Shown one piece after another: positions 44,879 to 56,726 of a stretch of DNA of 64,000 bases; within the stretch, counting starts at the first letter, position 1, and every line of letters starts with the position of its first letter. Both the position numbers and the translations under genes were made by a program. Source of the DNA: Pantoea coffeiphila (GTDB lineage: Bacteria > Pseudomonadota > Gammaproteobacteria > Enterobacterales > Enterobacteriaceae); assembly GCF_016909495.1 (NCBI RefSeq), contig NZ_JAFBFW010000011.1, positions 1 to 64,000 on the forward strand. Reading direction: 5' to 3'. Below the pieces are notes generated by a model. The model saw only the letters and a program-made list of their open reading frames with translations, was not told the origin of the DNA and did no database searches.

Positions 44879-47434
44879 GTGAAGTTCGTAAAGTATTTAT
44901 TGATCCTTGCAGTGTGTTGCATCTTGCTGGGAGCCGGCTCGATCTATGGTTTATACAAATACATAGAGCCGCAGCTTCCTGACGTTGCCACGCTGAAAGA
45001 TGTGCGTCTGCAGACGCCAATGCAGGTCTACAGTGCCGATAACGAGCTTATCGCGCAGTACGGAGAAAAACGCCGTATCCCGCTGACCCTGCAACAAATC
45101 CCCCCAACGATGGTGAAGGCGTTTATCGCCACCGAAGATAGCCGTTTTTATGAGCATCACGGTGTCGACCCGATCGGTATTTTCCGTGCTGCCAGCATCG
45201 CGCTGGTCTCCGGTCATGCCTCACAGGGTGCCAGTACCATTACTCAGCAGCTGGCACGTAACTTCTTCCTCAGCCCGGAAAAAACCCTGCTGCGCAAAAT
45301 CAAAGAGGTCTTTCTTGCCGTTCGCATCGAACAGATGATGAGCAAAGATGAGATCCTTGAGCTTTACCTGAACAAAATCTACCTCGGCTATCGCGCATAC
45401 GGCGTGGGTGCTGCGGCTCAGGTTTACTTCGGTAAAAATATCGATCAGCTGTCCCTGAGTGAAATGGCGATGATTGCCGGTCTGCCAAAAGCACCGTCAA
45501 CTTTCAACCCGCTCTACTCCCATGAACGTGCCGTGCAGCGCCGTAATACGGTTCTGGCACGTATGCTGGACCAGCATTACATCACCCAGGCTCAGTATGA
45601 CGAGGCGCGTAATACCCCGCTGGTGGCAAACTATCACGCGCCGGAAATTGCCTTCTCTGCCCCGTATCTGACCGAAATGGTGCGCCAGGAGATGGTGAAA
45701 CAGTACGGTGAAGATGCCTATAACGACGGCTACAAGGTCTATACCACCGTCACCCGCAAGCTGCAGCTGGCGGCGCAAAAGTCAGTTCAGGATAACGTGC
45801 TGGCTTACGATATGCGCCACGGCTATCGCGGCCCGGCCAGCGAACTGTGGAAAGCCGGTGAACCGGCCTGGGGCCAGGCGGAAATTCTGAAAACGCTGAA
45901 GTCCCTGCCGGTATACGGCCCGCTGTTCCCGGCGGTCGTCACGCAGAGCAACAGCGATTCCGCAACGGTGCAGATGCGCGACGGCAGCACCACGGATCTG
46001 AATCTGGATGCCGTACGTTGGGCACGTCCGTTCAAGTCCGATACGTTGCAGGGTGCAACCCCACGTGCCGTGAATCAGGTCCTGCAGCCGGGCCAGCAGA
46101 TCTGGGTGCGCCATGCGGATAACGGCTGGATGCTGTCGCAGGTGCCTGACGTTAACTCATCGCTGGTCTCACTCGATCCCCATGACGGTTCGGTGCGTGC
46201 GCTGGTCGGTGGATTTGATTTCACCCTGAGCAAGTTCAACCGCGCCACCCAGGCACTGCGCCAGGTGGGCTCGAACATCAAACCGTTCCTCTATACGGCG
46301 GCGATGGATCGCGGGCTGACGCTGGCGTCGATCCTCAACGACCTGCCGATTTCCCGTTGGGATGCCGGTGCCGGTGCCGACTGGCGTCCCAAGAACTCCC
46401 CCAACACCTACGCTGGCCCGATTCGTCTGCGTCAGGGGCTGGGCGAGTCGAAAAACGTGGTGATGGTCCGTGCCATGCGCGCGATGGGCGTTGATTATGC
46501 GGCAGAATATCTGCAGCGCTTTGGTTTCCCGGCGCAAAACATTGTCCATACCGAGTCACTGGCGCTGGGTTCAGCATCCTTCACGCCGTTACAAATGGTG
46601 CGCGGCTATTCGGTAATGGCCAACGGCGGCTTCCTGGTTGACCCTTACTTCATCACTCGTATTGAAAATGAAGCGGGCGATAAGGTGTTTGAAGCGAAAC
46701 CAAAAGTAGCCTGCCCGGAGTGCAATCTGCCGGTTATCTACGGTGAAACGCAAAAAGCAGTCGCACTGAGCGAAGACAGCGTGGAAAACGTCGCGGTTTC
46801 GCAGGAAGGGAAAACCGATGCCGTACCGCAGCCTCAGCTGGAACAGGTAACGCAGCAGCAGGTTCAGCAGGACGGCGAGCCGCAGTACGCACCGCACGTC
46901 ATCAATACCCCGCTGTCGTTCCTGATCAAGAGCGCACTGAACTCAAACATCTTTGGTGAACCGGGTTGGATGGGGACCGGCTGGCGTGCCGGACGCGATC
47001 TGAAGCGTAACGACATCGGCGGAAAAACCGGGACCACCAACAGTTCGAAGGATGCCTGGTTCTCCGGCTACGGTCCGGGCGTTGTAACGTCGGTATGGAT
47101 TGGTTTTGACGATCATCGCCGCGATCTGGGCCGTACGACGGCTTCCGGAGCCATCAAAGATCAGATTTCTGGCTATGAAGGCGGAGCGAAGAGTGCCCAA
47201 CCGGCCTGGGATGAGTATATGCAGTCAGCGCTGGATGGCGTACCGGTACAGCCGCTTACGCCGCCGGAAGGTGTCGTGTCGGTGACCATCGATCGCAGCA
47301 CCGGCAAGCTGGCCAACGGTGGAGGCAACACCCGCCAGGAGTACTTTATCGACGGTACGCAGCCGACTGAATACTCGGTACATGATGTGGGCACCACGCT
47401 GATGGATAATGGCGAAACCCACGAACTGTTCTGA
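44879..47434 (+). CDS. mrcA: Penicillin-binding protein 1A
   Basis: The bifunctional peptidoglycan glycosyltransferase/transpeptidase of side-wall synthesis. The start is GTG at 44879. It has a membrane helix at about 8-28; a glycosyltransferase domain with catalytic Glu86 (ATEDSRFYEHHG) and QGASTITQQLARN; an OB/ODD region; and a transpeptidase domain with Ser465 (GSNIKPF), ESKN and Lys716 in KTGT. The 851 residues match the family. Confidence 0.98.
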   Translation: MKFVKYLLILAVCCILLGAGSIYGLYKYIEPQLPDVATLKDVRLQTPMQVYSADNELIAQYGEKRRIPLTLQQIPPTMVKAFIATEDSRFYEHHGVDPIGIFRAASIALVSGHASQGASTITQQLARNFFLSPEKTLLRKIKEVFLAVRIEQMMSKDEILELYLNKIYLGYRAYGVGAAAQVYFGKNIDQLSLSEMAMIAGLPKAPSTFNPLYSHERAVQRRNTVLARMLDQHYITQAQYDEARNTPLVANYHAPEIAFSAPYLTEMVRQEMVKQYGEDAYNDGYKVYTTVTRKLQLAAQKSVQDNVLAYDMRHGYRGPASELWKAGEPAWGQAEILKTLKSLPVYGPLFPAVVTQSNSDSATVQMRDGSTTDLNLDAVRWARPFKSDTLQGATPRAVNQVLQPGQQIWVRHADNGWMLSQVPDVNSSLVSLDPHDGSVRALVGGFDFTLSKFNRATQALRQVGSNIKPFLYTAAMDRGLTLASILNDLPISRWDAGAGADWRPKNSPNTYAGPIRLRQGLGESKNVVMVRAMRAMGVDYAAEYLQRFGFPAQNIVHTESLALGSASFTPLQMVRGYSVMANGGFLVDPYFITRIENEAGDKVFEAKPKVACPECNLPVIYGETQKAVALSEDSVENVAVSQEGKTDAVPQPQLEQVTQQQVQQDGEPQYAPHVINTPLSFLIKSALNSNIFGEPGWMGTGWRAGRDLKRNDIGGKTGTTNSSKDAWFSGYGPGVVTSVWIGFDDHRRDLGRTTASGAIKDQISGYEGGAKSAQPAWDEYMQSALDGVPVQPLTPPEGVVSVTIDRSTGKLANGGGNTRQEYFIDGTQPTEYSVHDVGTTLMDNGETHELF

Positions 47435-47455
47435 CAGATATTAACGCCTTAAAAC

Positions 47456-47487
47456 GAAGAAGCCGGATTAATCCGGCTTCTTTTTTT
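47456..47487. terminator. Terminator between mrcA and nudE
   Basis: A 12-base perfect stem (47458-47469 and 47470-47481) is followed by a run of T. It serves mrcA strongly; with only a partial A-run on the other side it may also serve nudE. Confidence 0.88.
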
Positions 47488-47516
47488 GGTCAGAACAGAG
47501 AGCAGATCGCTGGCGG

Positions 47517-48083
47517 TCAGTAGCTGAGCCGCCCCTGCTTCACCAGCCATTCCCGCACAAGGAACAGCGCACTGACGTTACGCGCTTCACGAAAATCCGG
47601 CTCATCCAGTAAAGCCAGCAGGTTATCCAGCGGCCAACGCAGCTGCGGCAGCGGCTCCGGTTCATCCCCTTCCAGCTTTTCCGGATAAAGGCCCTCGGCC
47701 ACCACAATATTCATCTTGCTGGAGAAATAGGAGGGAGCCATGGTGAGCTTACCCAGCGTTTCAAGCTGCTGTGCTCCGAAACCGGCTTCTTCTTTCAGCT
47801 CGCGATTTGCTGCTTCAAACGGTGTTTCACCTGGATCAATCAGCCCCTTGGGAAAACCCAGTTCATAACTTTCCAGGCCAACGGCATACTCCTGAATCAG
47901 GATCAGATGATTGTCGATAATCGGAACAATCATCACCGCTTCGCGGTCGGAGGGACGCATCCGCTCATATACCCGGCGGGCCCCGTTGCTGAAGACCAGA
48001 TCCACGGCTTCAACGGTAAACAACCGCGAGCGGGCAACGGCCTCAACATTGAGGATTTCAGGTTTCTGTAATTGTCTGGTCAT
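47517..48083 (-). CDS. nudE: ADP compounds hydrolase NudE
   Basis: A Nudix hydrolase acting on ADP-ribose, NADH and diadenosine polyphosphates. The Nudix box GLIDPGETPFEAANRELKEE is intact. The start MTRQLQKPEI at 48083 gives 188 residues; 15 in-frame upstream codons are not conserved. It is convergent with mrcA. Confidence 0.95.
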   Translation of the reverse strand: MTRQLQKPEILNVEAVARSRLFTVEAVDLVFSNGARRVYERMRPSDREAVMIVPIIDNHLILIQEYAVGLESYELGFPKGLIDPGETPFEAANRELKEEAGFGAQQLETLGKLTMAPSYFSSKMNIVVAEGLYPEKLEGDEPEPLPQLRWPLDNLLALLDEPDFREARNVSALFLVREWLVKQGRLSY

Positions 48084-48486
48084 AAGGGCCCCAGGAATAA
48101 GCCGAAGATTAAACGTCATCGCCTGCACAAGGCAGAACGCTGACCATATTTACACTATTGTGCGGTAGCCGCATCAGGATGCCAATCATCGCACGGATCA
48201 TTTTGCTTATTTATAACAAATCATTGTTAATATGAGGAAAATCTTTTAATAAAAGTCAATCTTAGCGGTGGGAAATAGGATTATACCGATTCTTAATACT
48301 GCAAATGCCTGGTAAGATTTAGGCAAGGAAAGGCATGCTATTATTTTATCATTATGATTTTAATAACTATTTTTGATTTCACCGCGGATTGTCAGCACAA
48401 TCTGAGCCCACCGTTATTGGTTTAGATATGACCGAAGCCGTTCGCCAGAACCGTAACAGGAGCACCGTGGCAGGAATGAGGGAAGC
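48084..48486. promoter_or_regulatory. AT-rich non-coding region between nudE and igaA
   Basis: A 403-base divergent gap with no credible gene. The central part (48190-48390) is clearly more AT-rich than its surroundings and contains a 6-4-6 inverted repeat TAACAA/TTGTTA at 48214-48229. It should hold the nudE and igaA promoters and a leader of about 100 bases before igaA. No specific regulator site was recognised. Confidence 0.5.
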
Positions 48487-50625
48487 ATGGGCACACTAGT
48501 TAGCATATTGCTTGCCATACTGGCCTGCTCAATTGTAGCGGGTTGTGTATTTTGGTATGCACTACGCCGTCGCTCACCGCTGGCTAAGCCTCTACCATTC
48601 TTAAGCCCACCCCAACGTAAGCTGAGCGACGAAGAGCGCGCGGCCGTTGAGCGCTACCTGTCATCTCTGGCCCGCAGCCGTTCCACCATCTTACCTACCG
48701 GTGCCAGCAGCGCGCAGGAACAGCTGGTGCTGACTTCACAAAGTAATAACGTCTATCCCGTCACGCGTGCCATCACCCGCTACGGGCTTTCCACGGACGA
48801 ACCGCATAAGTGGCGCTACTATCTTGATTCGGTTGAAGTTCACCTCCCGCCGCAGTGGGAACAGTACATTACCGACGAAAACTACGTCGAGCTGATCAAA
48901 ACGCAGACCATCCCACTGGTGATCTCGTTGAACGGGCACCAGCTGACCCAGTACAACTGGGATATGCCCGTTTTACCACCCGCGCTGCGAACAACGACGC
49001 CGAATGCCTCCATCCGCAAAGCGGAAAGCGAACAAATTGAACTGCTCAGCGTCCGTAAAGAAAGCCCGGAAGAGTATGCACTCAGCCGTCCGGAAGGCAC
49101 GCGTGAAGCACTGGTGATTGGCACCGCCCTGCTGCTATTTTTCTTCAGCCTTATCAGCCCCATCATGCTGACACCGTGGCTGGTACTGGCCGGAATAACC
49201 ATGATACTGGTGAGCGGATGGTTCCTTTACCGTCGCCCTGCCGACAGCGATCTGCGGGAAATACACTGCCTGAGAGGCGCGCCAAAGCGCTGGGGACTGT
49301 TCGGTGAATCAAACCAGGGGCAGGCGAGCAATATCTCTTTAGGCAGTATTGATCTGATTTATCCCACGCACTGGCAGGAGTATCTGGCCCAGGACCTGGG
49401 GCAAACGACTGAAATTGATATCTACCTTAACCGTCATGTTGTGCGTCAGGGGCGCTTTCTGTCGTTACAGGATGAGGTGCGTAATTTCCCTATACAGCGC
49501 TGGCGAAAAAACCTCGTGCTTGCCGGCTGCTCGCTGGGGGTGATGGTGCTGTTGATTGCCCTTATCCCTTTGAGTATGCCGCTTAAACTCAGCATGGCCT
49601 GGATTAAAGGCACCGACAGCCTGCAGGTTACCCGGATTGCAGACCTGGAGAAAACCACGCTCCACGTCGGTGACAGCCTGAAGGTTCAGGGGACAGGTAT
49701 GTGCTCCATCCCTGCGGCCTACCAGGGCAATCGTAGCTACGCTTTCATGCCTTTCGACTGCTCGGCACTCTACTGGAATAACGCTCCGGCCCTGCCTCTG
49801 CCGCAGTCGGATATTATCGATAAGGCAACGGCACTGCTGGACACCACGCGCCAGCAGCTCCATCCGCAAACCAGCACTGACCCAAAACTGAATCCGCAGC
49901 TGGCGACGGCGATTCAGAAGTCCGGCATGATCCTGCTGGATGATTTTTCAGATATCGTGCTGAAAACTCAGGACCTGTGTAGCCAGAAGCTGGACTGCGT
50001 ACGGTTGAAAAACGCGCTGGTTAACCTCGGTAATGCCAAAGACTGGACCACGCTGGTGCGCCGTGCCAATTCCGGGGCACTGAGCGGTATGAACGTCCTG
50101 CTGCGCCCGGTGAGCGCCGAGGCGCTGGAAAATCTGGTGAATACCGCCACATCCACGTTTTTCTATCGCGAAACGCGCCGCGCCGCGGAGATGCTCAACA
50201 GCCCGCCGCCGGGAGGTTTTTTAATCTATAGCGATGAAGGCCGTTCTCTGGTCAGCCACCCGGCACCTTCCGTGTCGCTGTTTGATTATAATGCTCCCGA
50301 TCAGTGGCCGGAGCTGCAGCGGCTGGCCGGTATGCTGCTGCAAACGCCGTTTACCGCCAACGGCATCGTCACCAATATCTCAACGGATGCCAATGGCACC
50401 CGACACATTGCGCTTCACAGCGAACCGAATTCAGTGACTCTGTGGCGCTATCTCGGCACCAGTCTGCTGCTGCTGATCCTGGCGGCAACGGTGACGATCA
50501 ATCTGCTGCTGGCACTGCGCAGGATGAACCGCAATCGCGTTCGCCTGCAGGAGATCCAGCGTTATTACGATACCTGTCTTAATCACACCCTGAGTAACAT
50601 CCGCTCCGTGCGGCCAATGTTTTGA
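48487..50625 (+). CDS. igaA: Rcs phosphorelay inhibitor IgaA
   Basis: An inner-membrane protein (712 residues) that holds the Rcs envelope-stress phosphorelay in check through contact with RcsD; it is usually essential when Rcs is intact. Membrane segments are at about 3-24, 205-250 (a pair), 338-360 and 655-675, with a large cytoplasmic part and a periplasmic part carrying paired Cys (SGTGMCSIP-type region, CSQKLDC). The start ATG 48487 has AGGGAAG. yrfG, next in E. coli, is absent, and hslR follows. Confidence 0.95.
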   Translation: MGTLVSILLAILACSIVAGCVFWYALRRRSPLAKPLPFLSPPQRKLSDEERAAVERYLSSLARSRSTILPTGASSAQEQLVLTSQSNNVYPVTRAITRYGLSTDEPHKWRYYLDSVEVHLPPQWEQYITDENYVELIKTQTIPLVISLNGHQLTQYNWDMPVLPPALRTTTPNASIRKAESEQIELLSVRKESPEEYALSRPEGTREALVIGTALLLFFFSLISPIMLTPWLVLAGITMILVSGWFLYRRPADSDLREIHCLRGAPKRWGLFGESNQGQASNISLGSIDLIYPTHWQEYLAQDLGQTTEIDIYLNRHVVRQGRFLSLQDEVRNFPIQRWRKNLVLAGCSLGVMVLLIALIPLSMPLKLSMAWIKGTDSLQVTRIADLEKTTLHVGDSLKVQGTGMCSIPAAYQGNRSYAFMPFDCSALYWNNAPALPLPQSDIIDKATALLDTTRQQLHPQTSTDPKLNPQLATAIQKSGMILLDDFSDIVLKTQDLCSQKLDCVRLKNALVNLGNAKDWTTLVRRANSGALSGMNVLLRPVSAEALENLVNTATSTFFYRETRRAAEMLNSPPPGGFLIYSDEGRSLVSHPAPSVSLFDYNAPDQWPELQRLAGMLLQTPFTANGIVTNISTDANGTRHIALHSEPNSVTLWRYLGTSLLLLILAATVTINLLLALRRMNRNRVRLQEIQRYYDTCLNHTLSNIRSVRPMF

Positions 50626-50742
50626 CCCGCGCATCTGTGCTATTTTTAAGACTGTTTATTTCCATCCTCAACGCATACCAACCTGCAGCTTGAAAGACGC
50701 GGGAATGACCCATACATAAGGGGCTTCCCGACAGGAGCAGCG

Positions 50743-51144
50743 ATGAAAGAAAAACCCACAGAAGGGGTCAGACTCGATAAATGGCTCTGGGCTGCGCGTT
50801 TTTATAAAACCCGTGCCGTCGCGCGTGAAATGATCGAAGGTGGCAAAGTCCATTACAACGGTCAGCGCAGCAAACCCAGCAAACTGGTAGAAGTGGCCGC
50901 AGAGCTGACCCTGCGCCAGGGTAACGATGAACGTACGGTCGTTATTCAGGCGGTCAGCGACAAACGAGGCCCGGCAACGGAAGCACAGCTTCTGTACCGC
51001 GAAACGGAACAGAGCATTGAAAAACGGGAAAAAGTGGCGCTGGCGCGAAAAATGAACGCGCTCACCATGCCGCATCCTGACCGGCGACCGGATAAAAAAG
51101 AGCGCCGTGACCTGATGAAATTTAAAAATTCTGGCGACGAGTAA
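50743..51144 (+). CDS. hslR: Ribosome-associated heat shock protein Hsp15
   Basis: An S4-domain RNA-binding protein (133 residues) that rescues 50S subunits carrying stalled peptidyl-tRNA after heat stress. The S4 domain is at about residues 9-70 (VRLDKWLWAARFYKTRAVAREMI), followed by a basic C-terminal tail. It lies 23 bases ahead of hslO, the usual pair. Confidence 0.96.
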   Translation: MKEKPTEGVRLDKWLWAARFYKTRAVAREMIEGGKVHYNGQRSKPSKLVEVAAELTLRQGNDERTVVIQAVSDKRGPATEAQLLYRETEQSIEKREKVALARKMNALTMPHPDRRPDKKERRDLMKFKNSGDE

Positions 51145-51167
51145 TCCGCCATTAAGAGAGAAAAATT

Positions 51168-52046
51168 ATGTCCCAGCAAGACCAAATGCATCGTTACCTG
51201 TTTGAAAACCACGCCGTGCGTGGTGAACTGGTCACCGCTTCCCAAACCTGGCGCGATATCATCGACGGCCACGATTATCCGCAGCCGGTTCAGCAACTCC
51301 TCGGCGAACTGCTGGTGGCGACCAGCCTGCTGACCGCAACGCTGAAATTTGACGGCGATATTACCGTTCAATTACAGGGTGACGGCCCGCTGAATCTGGC
51401 AGTGATCAACGGCAATAATCAACAGGAAATGCGCGGCGTAGCCCGCACTCAGGGCGAGATCGCTGAAGGCAGCAGCCTGAAAGAGATGGTCGGTAATGGC
51501 TACCTGGTGATTACCATTTCTCCGAAAGAAGGCGAACGCTATCAGGGCGTGGTTGGCCTGGAAGGCGATACGCTTGCTGCCTGCCTGGAAGACTACTTCA
51601 TGCGTTCTGAGCAGCTGCCAACACGACTGTTTATTCGCACCGGCGAGCACAATGGTTTACCGGGTACCGCAGGTATCCTGCTGCAGGTGCTGCCGGCTCA
51701 GGATGCGAGTCTTGATGACTTTAATCACCTCACCACCCTGACCGAAACCATCAAAACTGAAGAGCTGCTCGGCCTGCCGGCCAACGAGGTGCTGTGGCGT
51801 CTGTATCACGAGGAAGAGGTGACCGTTTACGATCCGCAAAGCGTGGTCTTCAAATGCTCCTGCTCCCGTGAACGCTGTGGTGAAGTGCTGCTCTCCCTGG
51901 CGCAGGATGAAGTGAATCAGATTCTGGAAGAAGATGGCCAGATTGATATGCACTGTGACTACTGCGGCAGCCATTATGTTTATGATTCTGTAGATATTGC
52001 GGCAATCCGCAATGGTTCAGCGGGCGAGGTGGAACAGGTTCATTGA
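51168..52046 (+). CDS. hslO: Redox-regulated chaperone Hsp33
   Basis: A holdase activated by oxidation and unfolding. The four zinc-binding cysteines of the redox switch are Cys230, Cys232, Cys263 and Cys266 (CSC and CDYC), all present. The N-terminal substrate-binding domain covers about residues 1-180. The 292 residues are normal. Translated with hslR. Confidence 0.97.
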   Translation: MSQQDQMHRYLFENHAVRGELVTASQTWRDIIDGHDYPQPVQQLLGELLVATSLLTATLKFDGDITVQLQGDGPLNLAVINGNNQQEMRGVARTQGEIAEGSSLKEMVGNGYLVITISPKEGERYQGVVGLEGDTLAACLEDYFMRSEQLPTRLFIRTGEHNGLPGTAGILLQVLPAQDASLDDFNHLTTLTETIKTEELLGLPANEVLWRLYHEEEVTVYDPQSVVFKCSCSRERCGEVLLSLAQDEVNQILEEDGQIDMHCDYCGSHYVYDSVDIAAIRNGSAGEVEQVH

Positions 52047-52083
52047 TTCGCCGCAATGGCTAATAACCCATTGAAATATAAAG

Positions 52084-52112
52084 GAGCAGCTACGTTAGCT
52101 GCTCTTTTTTTT
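52084..52112 (+). terminator. hslO rho-independent terminator
   Basis: The stem gagcagcta (52084-52092) pairs with tagctgctc (52096-52104) and is followed by eight T. Confidence 0.92.
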
Positions 52113-52568
52113 GGCTTTTTTACCTCGTTACATCCAATTTTAAAATCAACTTACAGGCAATCAGCACCGGTACTACGACCGGTTATAAATCAGCATCCGC
52201 TGTATTAGTGATGCAATGGCAATAAGATCACTCTACTCACCCGATGTTATCGTTTATTCACAGTTGAGGCTTTAAAAAATCAAACTGCGCTGACATCGGG
52301 GAAATAACTTTTTCATCAATACTTACCACCCACAAAGACCCAAAAATCACTCATATAATGCGTTATTCAGCGGTACTTTTCAGTGATTTATGCTCCTGCT
52401 CTCATTTCTGCCTTCAGCTCCTTTCCCTCCCGGATGAGAAGAGTAAACTGCGCGCGATCGTGATGGCTCCCCCCTCCCGCATCAGGAACCTGCGGGTTAT
52501 CACGGTGAAGCAATCGAAATACCCTTACACTTTGCTGTAGTAAAAAAACCGAGATAAGGAGCAGTTAT
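52113..52568 (+). promoter_or_regulatory. Non-coding region upstream of pckA
   Basis: About 456 bases separate the hslO terminator from pckA. The one forward frame of 60 codons (52358-52540) lacks a ribosome binding site and family character. yhgE, found here in E. coli, is absent. A TATAAT lies at 52354-52359 without a clear -35. ACCGGT occurs twice at 52166-52171 and 52178-52183, able to form a hairpin. No perfect CRP site is seen although pckA is CRP-responsive in E. coli. Confidence 0.5.
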
Positions 52569-54188
52569 ATGCGCACTAACGACCTGACCGGCCTGGACCT
52601 CGTCGCTTATGGCATCACTGATACGGTTGAGGTGGTTCATAATCCAGATTATGACACGCTGTTTAAGGAAGAGACCCAACCCGGTTTAACCGGCTTTGAG
52701 CGCGGCACGGTCACGCAATCCGGTGCAGTTGCCGTTGATACCGGGATTTTTACCGGCCGTTCGCCGAAAGATAAATATCTGGTCCGTGATGACACCACCC
52801 GCGACACGCTGTGGTGGAGCGACGAAGGGAAGGGGAAAAATGACAACCATCCTCTTTCGCCGGAAACCTGGCAGTCGCTGAAATCGTTGGTCTCCCGACA
52901 GCTTTCCGGCAAACGCCTGTTCGTGGTGGATACCTGGTGCGGTGCCAATCCGGATACCCGCCTCAGCGTGCGCTTTATTACCGAAGTCGCCTGGCAGGCC
53001 CACTTCGTCAAGAACATGTTTATCCGCCCGGATGCCGAAGGGCTGGCTAATTTCGTGCCGGATTTCGTGGTGATGAACGGGGCTAAGTGCACCAACCCGA
53101 ACTGGCAGCAGCAGGGGCTGAATTCAGAAAACTTTATTGCATTTAACCTGACTGAGAAGATACAGCTGATAGGCGGTACCTGGTACGGTGGCGAAATGAA
53201 GAAAGGACTGTTCGCCATCATGAACTATCTGCTGCCGCTGAAGGGGATTGCTTCCATGCACTGCTCGGCCAACGTCGGTGAAAAAGGTGACGTTGCGGTG
53301 TTCTTCGGTCTGTCGGGCACAGGTAAAACCACCCTCTCCACCGATCCGCTGCGCAGGCTGATTGGCGATGATGAACACGGCTGGGATGATGACGGCGTGT
53401 TTAACTTTGAAGGCGGCTGCTACGCGAAGACCATCAAGCTCTCCGAGCAGGCTGAACCGGAGATCTATCATGCTATCCGCCGCGACGCGCTGCTGGAAAA
53501 CGTCGTCGTGCGTGCTGACGGTTCGGTAGACTATGACGATGGCAGTAAGACGGAAAACACCCGCGTTTCTTATCCGATTTATCATATCGATAATATCGCC
53601 AAGCCCGTTTCAAAAGCGGGCCATGCGAAAAAAGTGATATTCCTCACCGCTGATGCTTTTGGTGTATTGCCGCCGGTATCACGTCTCACGGCCGATCAAA
53701 CCCAGTACCACTTCCTTTCCGGCTTTACGGCTAAGCTGGCCGGCACCGAGCGCGGTATTACCGAGCCAACGCCAACCTTCTCTGCCTGCTTCGGTGCAGC
53801 CTTCCTGACGCTGCATCCCACCCAATATGCTGAGGTGCTGGTAAAAAGAATGGAAGCCGCCGGAGCGCAGGCGTGGCTGGTCAATACCGGCTGGAACGGC
53901 AGCGGTAAACGTATTTCGCTGAAGGATACTCGGGCGATTATCAATGCGATTCTGAGCGGTGAGATTGATAAAGCCGATAACGTCACGCTGCCCGTCTTTA
54001 ATCTGGAAATCCCGCTGTCGCTGCCGGGCGTCGATGCCAGCCTGCTGGACCCACGCCATTCCTGGGGCGGCGAAGCAGAGTGGGAAGCGAAGGCACGCGA
54101 CCTGGCGCAGCGGTTTATCGATAACTTCGATAAATTTACCGACACCAAAGCCGGTGCAGCGCTGGTGAAAGCGGGACCGAAGCTGTAA
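52569..54188 (+). CDS. pckA: Phosphoenolpyruvate carboxykinase (ATP)
   Basis: The first committed enzyme of gluconeogenesis (oxaloacetate plus ATP to PEP and CO2). Its 539 residues have the kinase P-loop GLSGTGKTT at 247-255, the metal/substrate region [24 protein letters not shown], and the N-terminal TGRSPKDK. The ribosome binding site is AAGGAG at good spacing. A bidirectional terminator follows. Confidence 0.98.
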   Translation: MRTNDLTGLDLVAYGITDTVEVVHNPDYDTLFKEETQPGLTGFERGTVTQSGAVAVDTGIFTGRSPKDKYLVRDDTTRDTLWWSDEGKGKNDNHPLSPETWQSLKSLVSRQLSGKRLFVVDTWCGANPDTRLSVRFITEVAWQAHFVKNMFIRPDAEGLANFVPDFVVMNGAKCTNPNWQQQGLNSENFIAFNLTEKIQLIGGTWYGGEMKKGLFAIMNYLLPLKGIASMHCSANVGEKGDVAVFFGLSGTGKTTLSTDPLRRLIGDDEHGWDDDGVFNFEGGCYAKTIKLSEQAEPEIYHAIRRDALLENVVVRADGSVDYDDGSKTENTRVSYPIYHIDNIAKPVSKAGHAKKVIFLTADAFGVLPPVSRLTADQTQYHFLSGFTAKLAGTERGITEPTPTFSACFGAAFLTLHPTQYAEVLVKRMEAAGAQAWLVNTGWNGSGKRISLKDTRAIINAILSGEIDKADNVTLPVFNLEIPLSLPGVDASLLDPRHSWGGEAEWEAKARDLAQRFIDNFDKFTDTKAGAALVKAGPKL

Positions 54189-54194
54189 AAAAGC

Positions 54195-54227
54195 AAAAAA
54201 ATGGACCGCATGGCGGTCCATTTTTTA
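54195..54227. terminator. Bidirectional terminator between pckA and envZ
   Basis: The stem atggaccgc (54201-54209) pairs with gcggtccat (54213-54221), bounded by an A-run on the left and a T-run on the right, so it can end both convergent transcripts. Confidence 0.92.
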
Positions 54228-54231
54228 CTCA

Positions 54232-56312
<2,081 letters not shown>

Positions 56313-56726
56313 TTCGATACTCCCAAGGCGCTATTGCCTGAAGCTGATATTTTCAAAAAATAAGCCTGAATGTAACAGCCAATAATGGTTTATATTGTAG
56401 CTGAAATTGTTACAAAGCATATTAAACAGTAGGTTATCCTTAAAATTCATCGCTAAACGCGCTACCGATCACGTACGTAAATAAAAAATTCTTAGCGCAA
56501 ACAGCGGCTAAAGTGCTCATCCCTCAGATGATTCGCTATTTCGAATCATGCTACCGCAGGTTTACATTACCGGGCATTAAAGCTTGTCTTCTGTCTCGCT
56601 ACTGTTACCATCAATAATGATTCTCATTAACATTCAATGATGTCACCGCAGCCCCTCCTCCGTGCTGACGCCAGGGCTGAATTTATTCTGATAATTGTCA
56701 ATTCATTTCACATTGGGAAAGAGTCA
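56313..56726. promoter_or_regulatory. Divergent control region of ompR and the AraC-family gene
   Basis: A 414-base gap. The ompR side resembles the AT-rich enteric ompR leader. A perfect 8-base inverted repeat (atgattcg 56528-56535, cgaatcat 56542-56549, 6-base loop) lies in the middle, and a Fur-box-like sequence lies at 56613-56631. No gene was seen. Confidence 0.5.
56613..56631 (+). promoter_or_regulatory. Fur-box-like sequence before the AraC-family gene
   Basis: The 19 bases at 56613-56631 match the GATAATGATAATCATTATC consensus at 15 positions. It lies about 95 bases before the regulator start and suggests iron-repressed expression. Confidence 0.65.

Noticed and set aside
52358-52540. 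60-codon forward frame upstream of pckA
   Set aside because: No ribosome binding site and no family resemblance; likely leader or promoter sequence.
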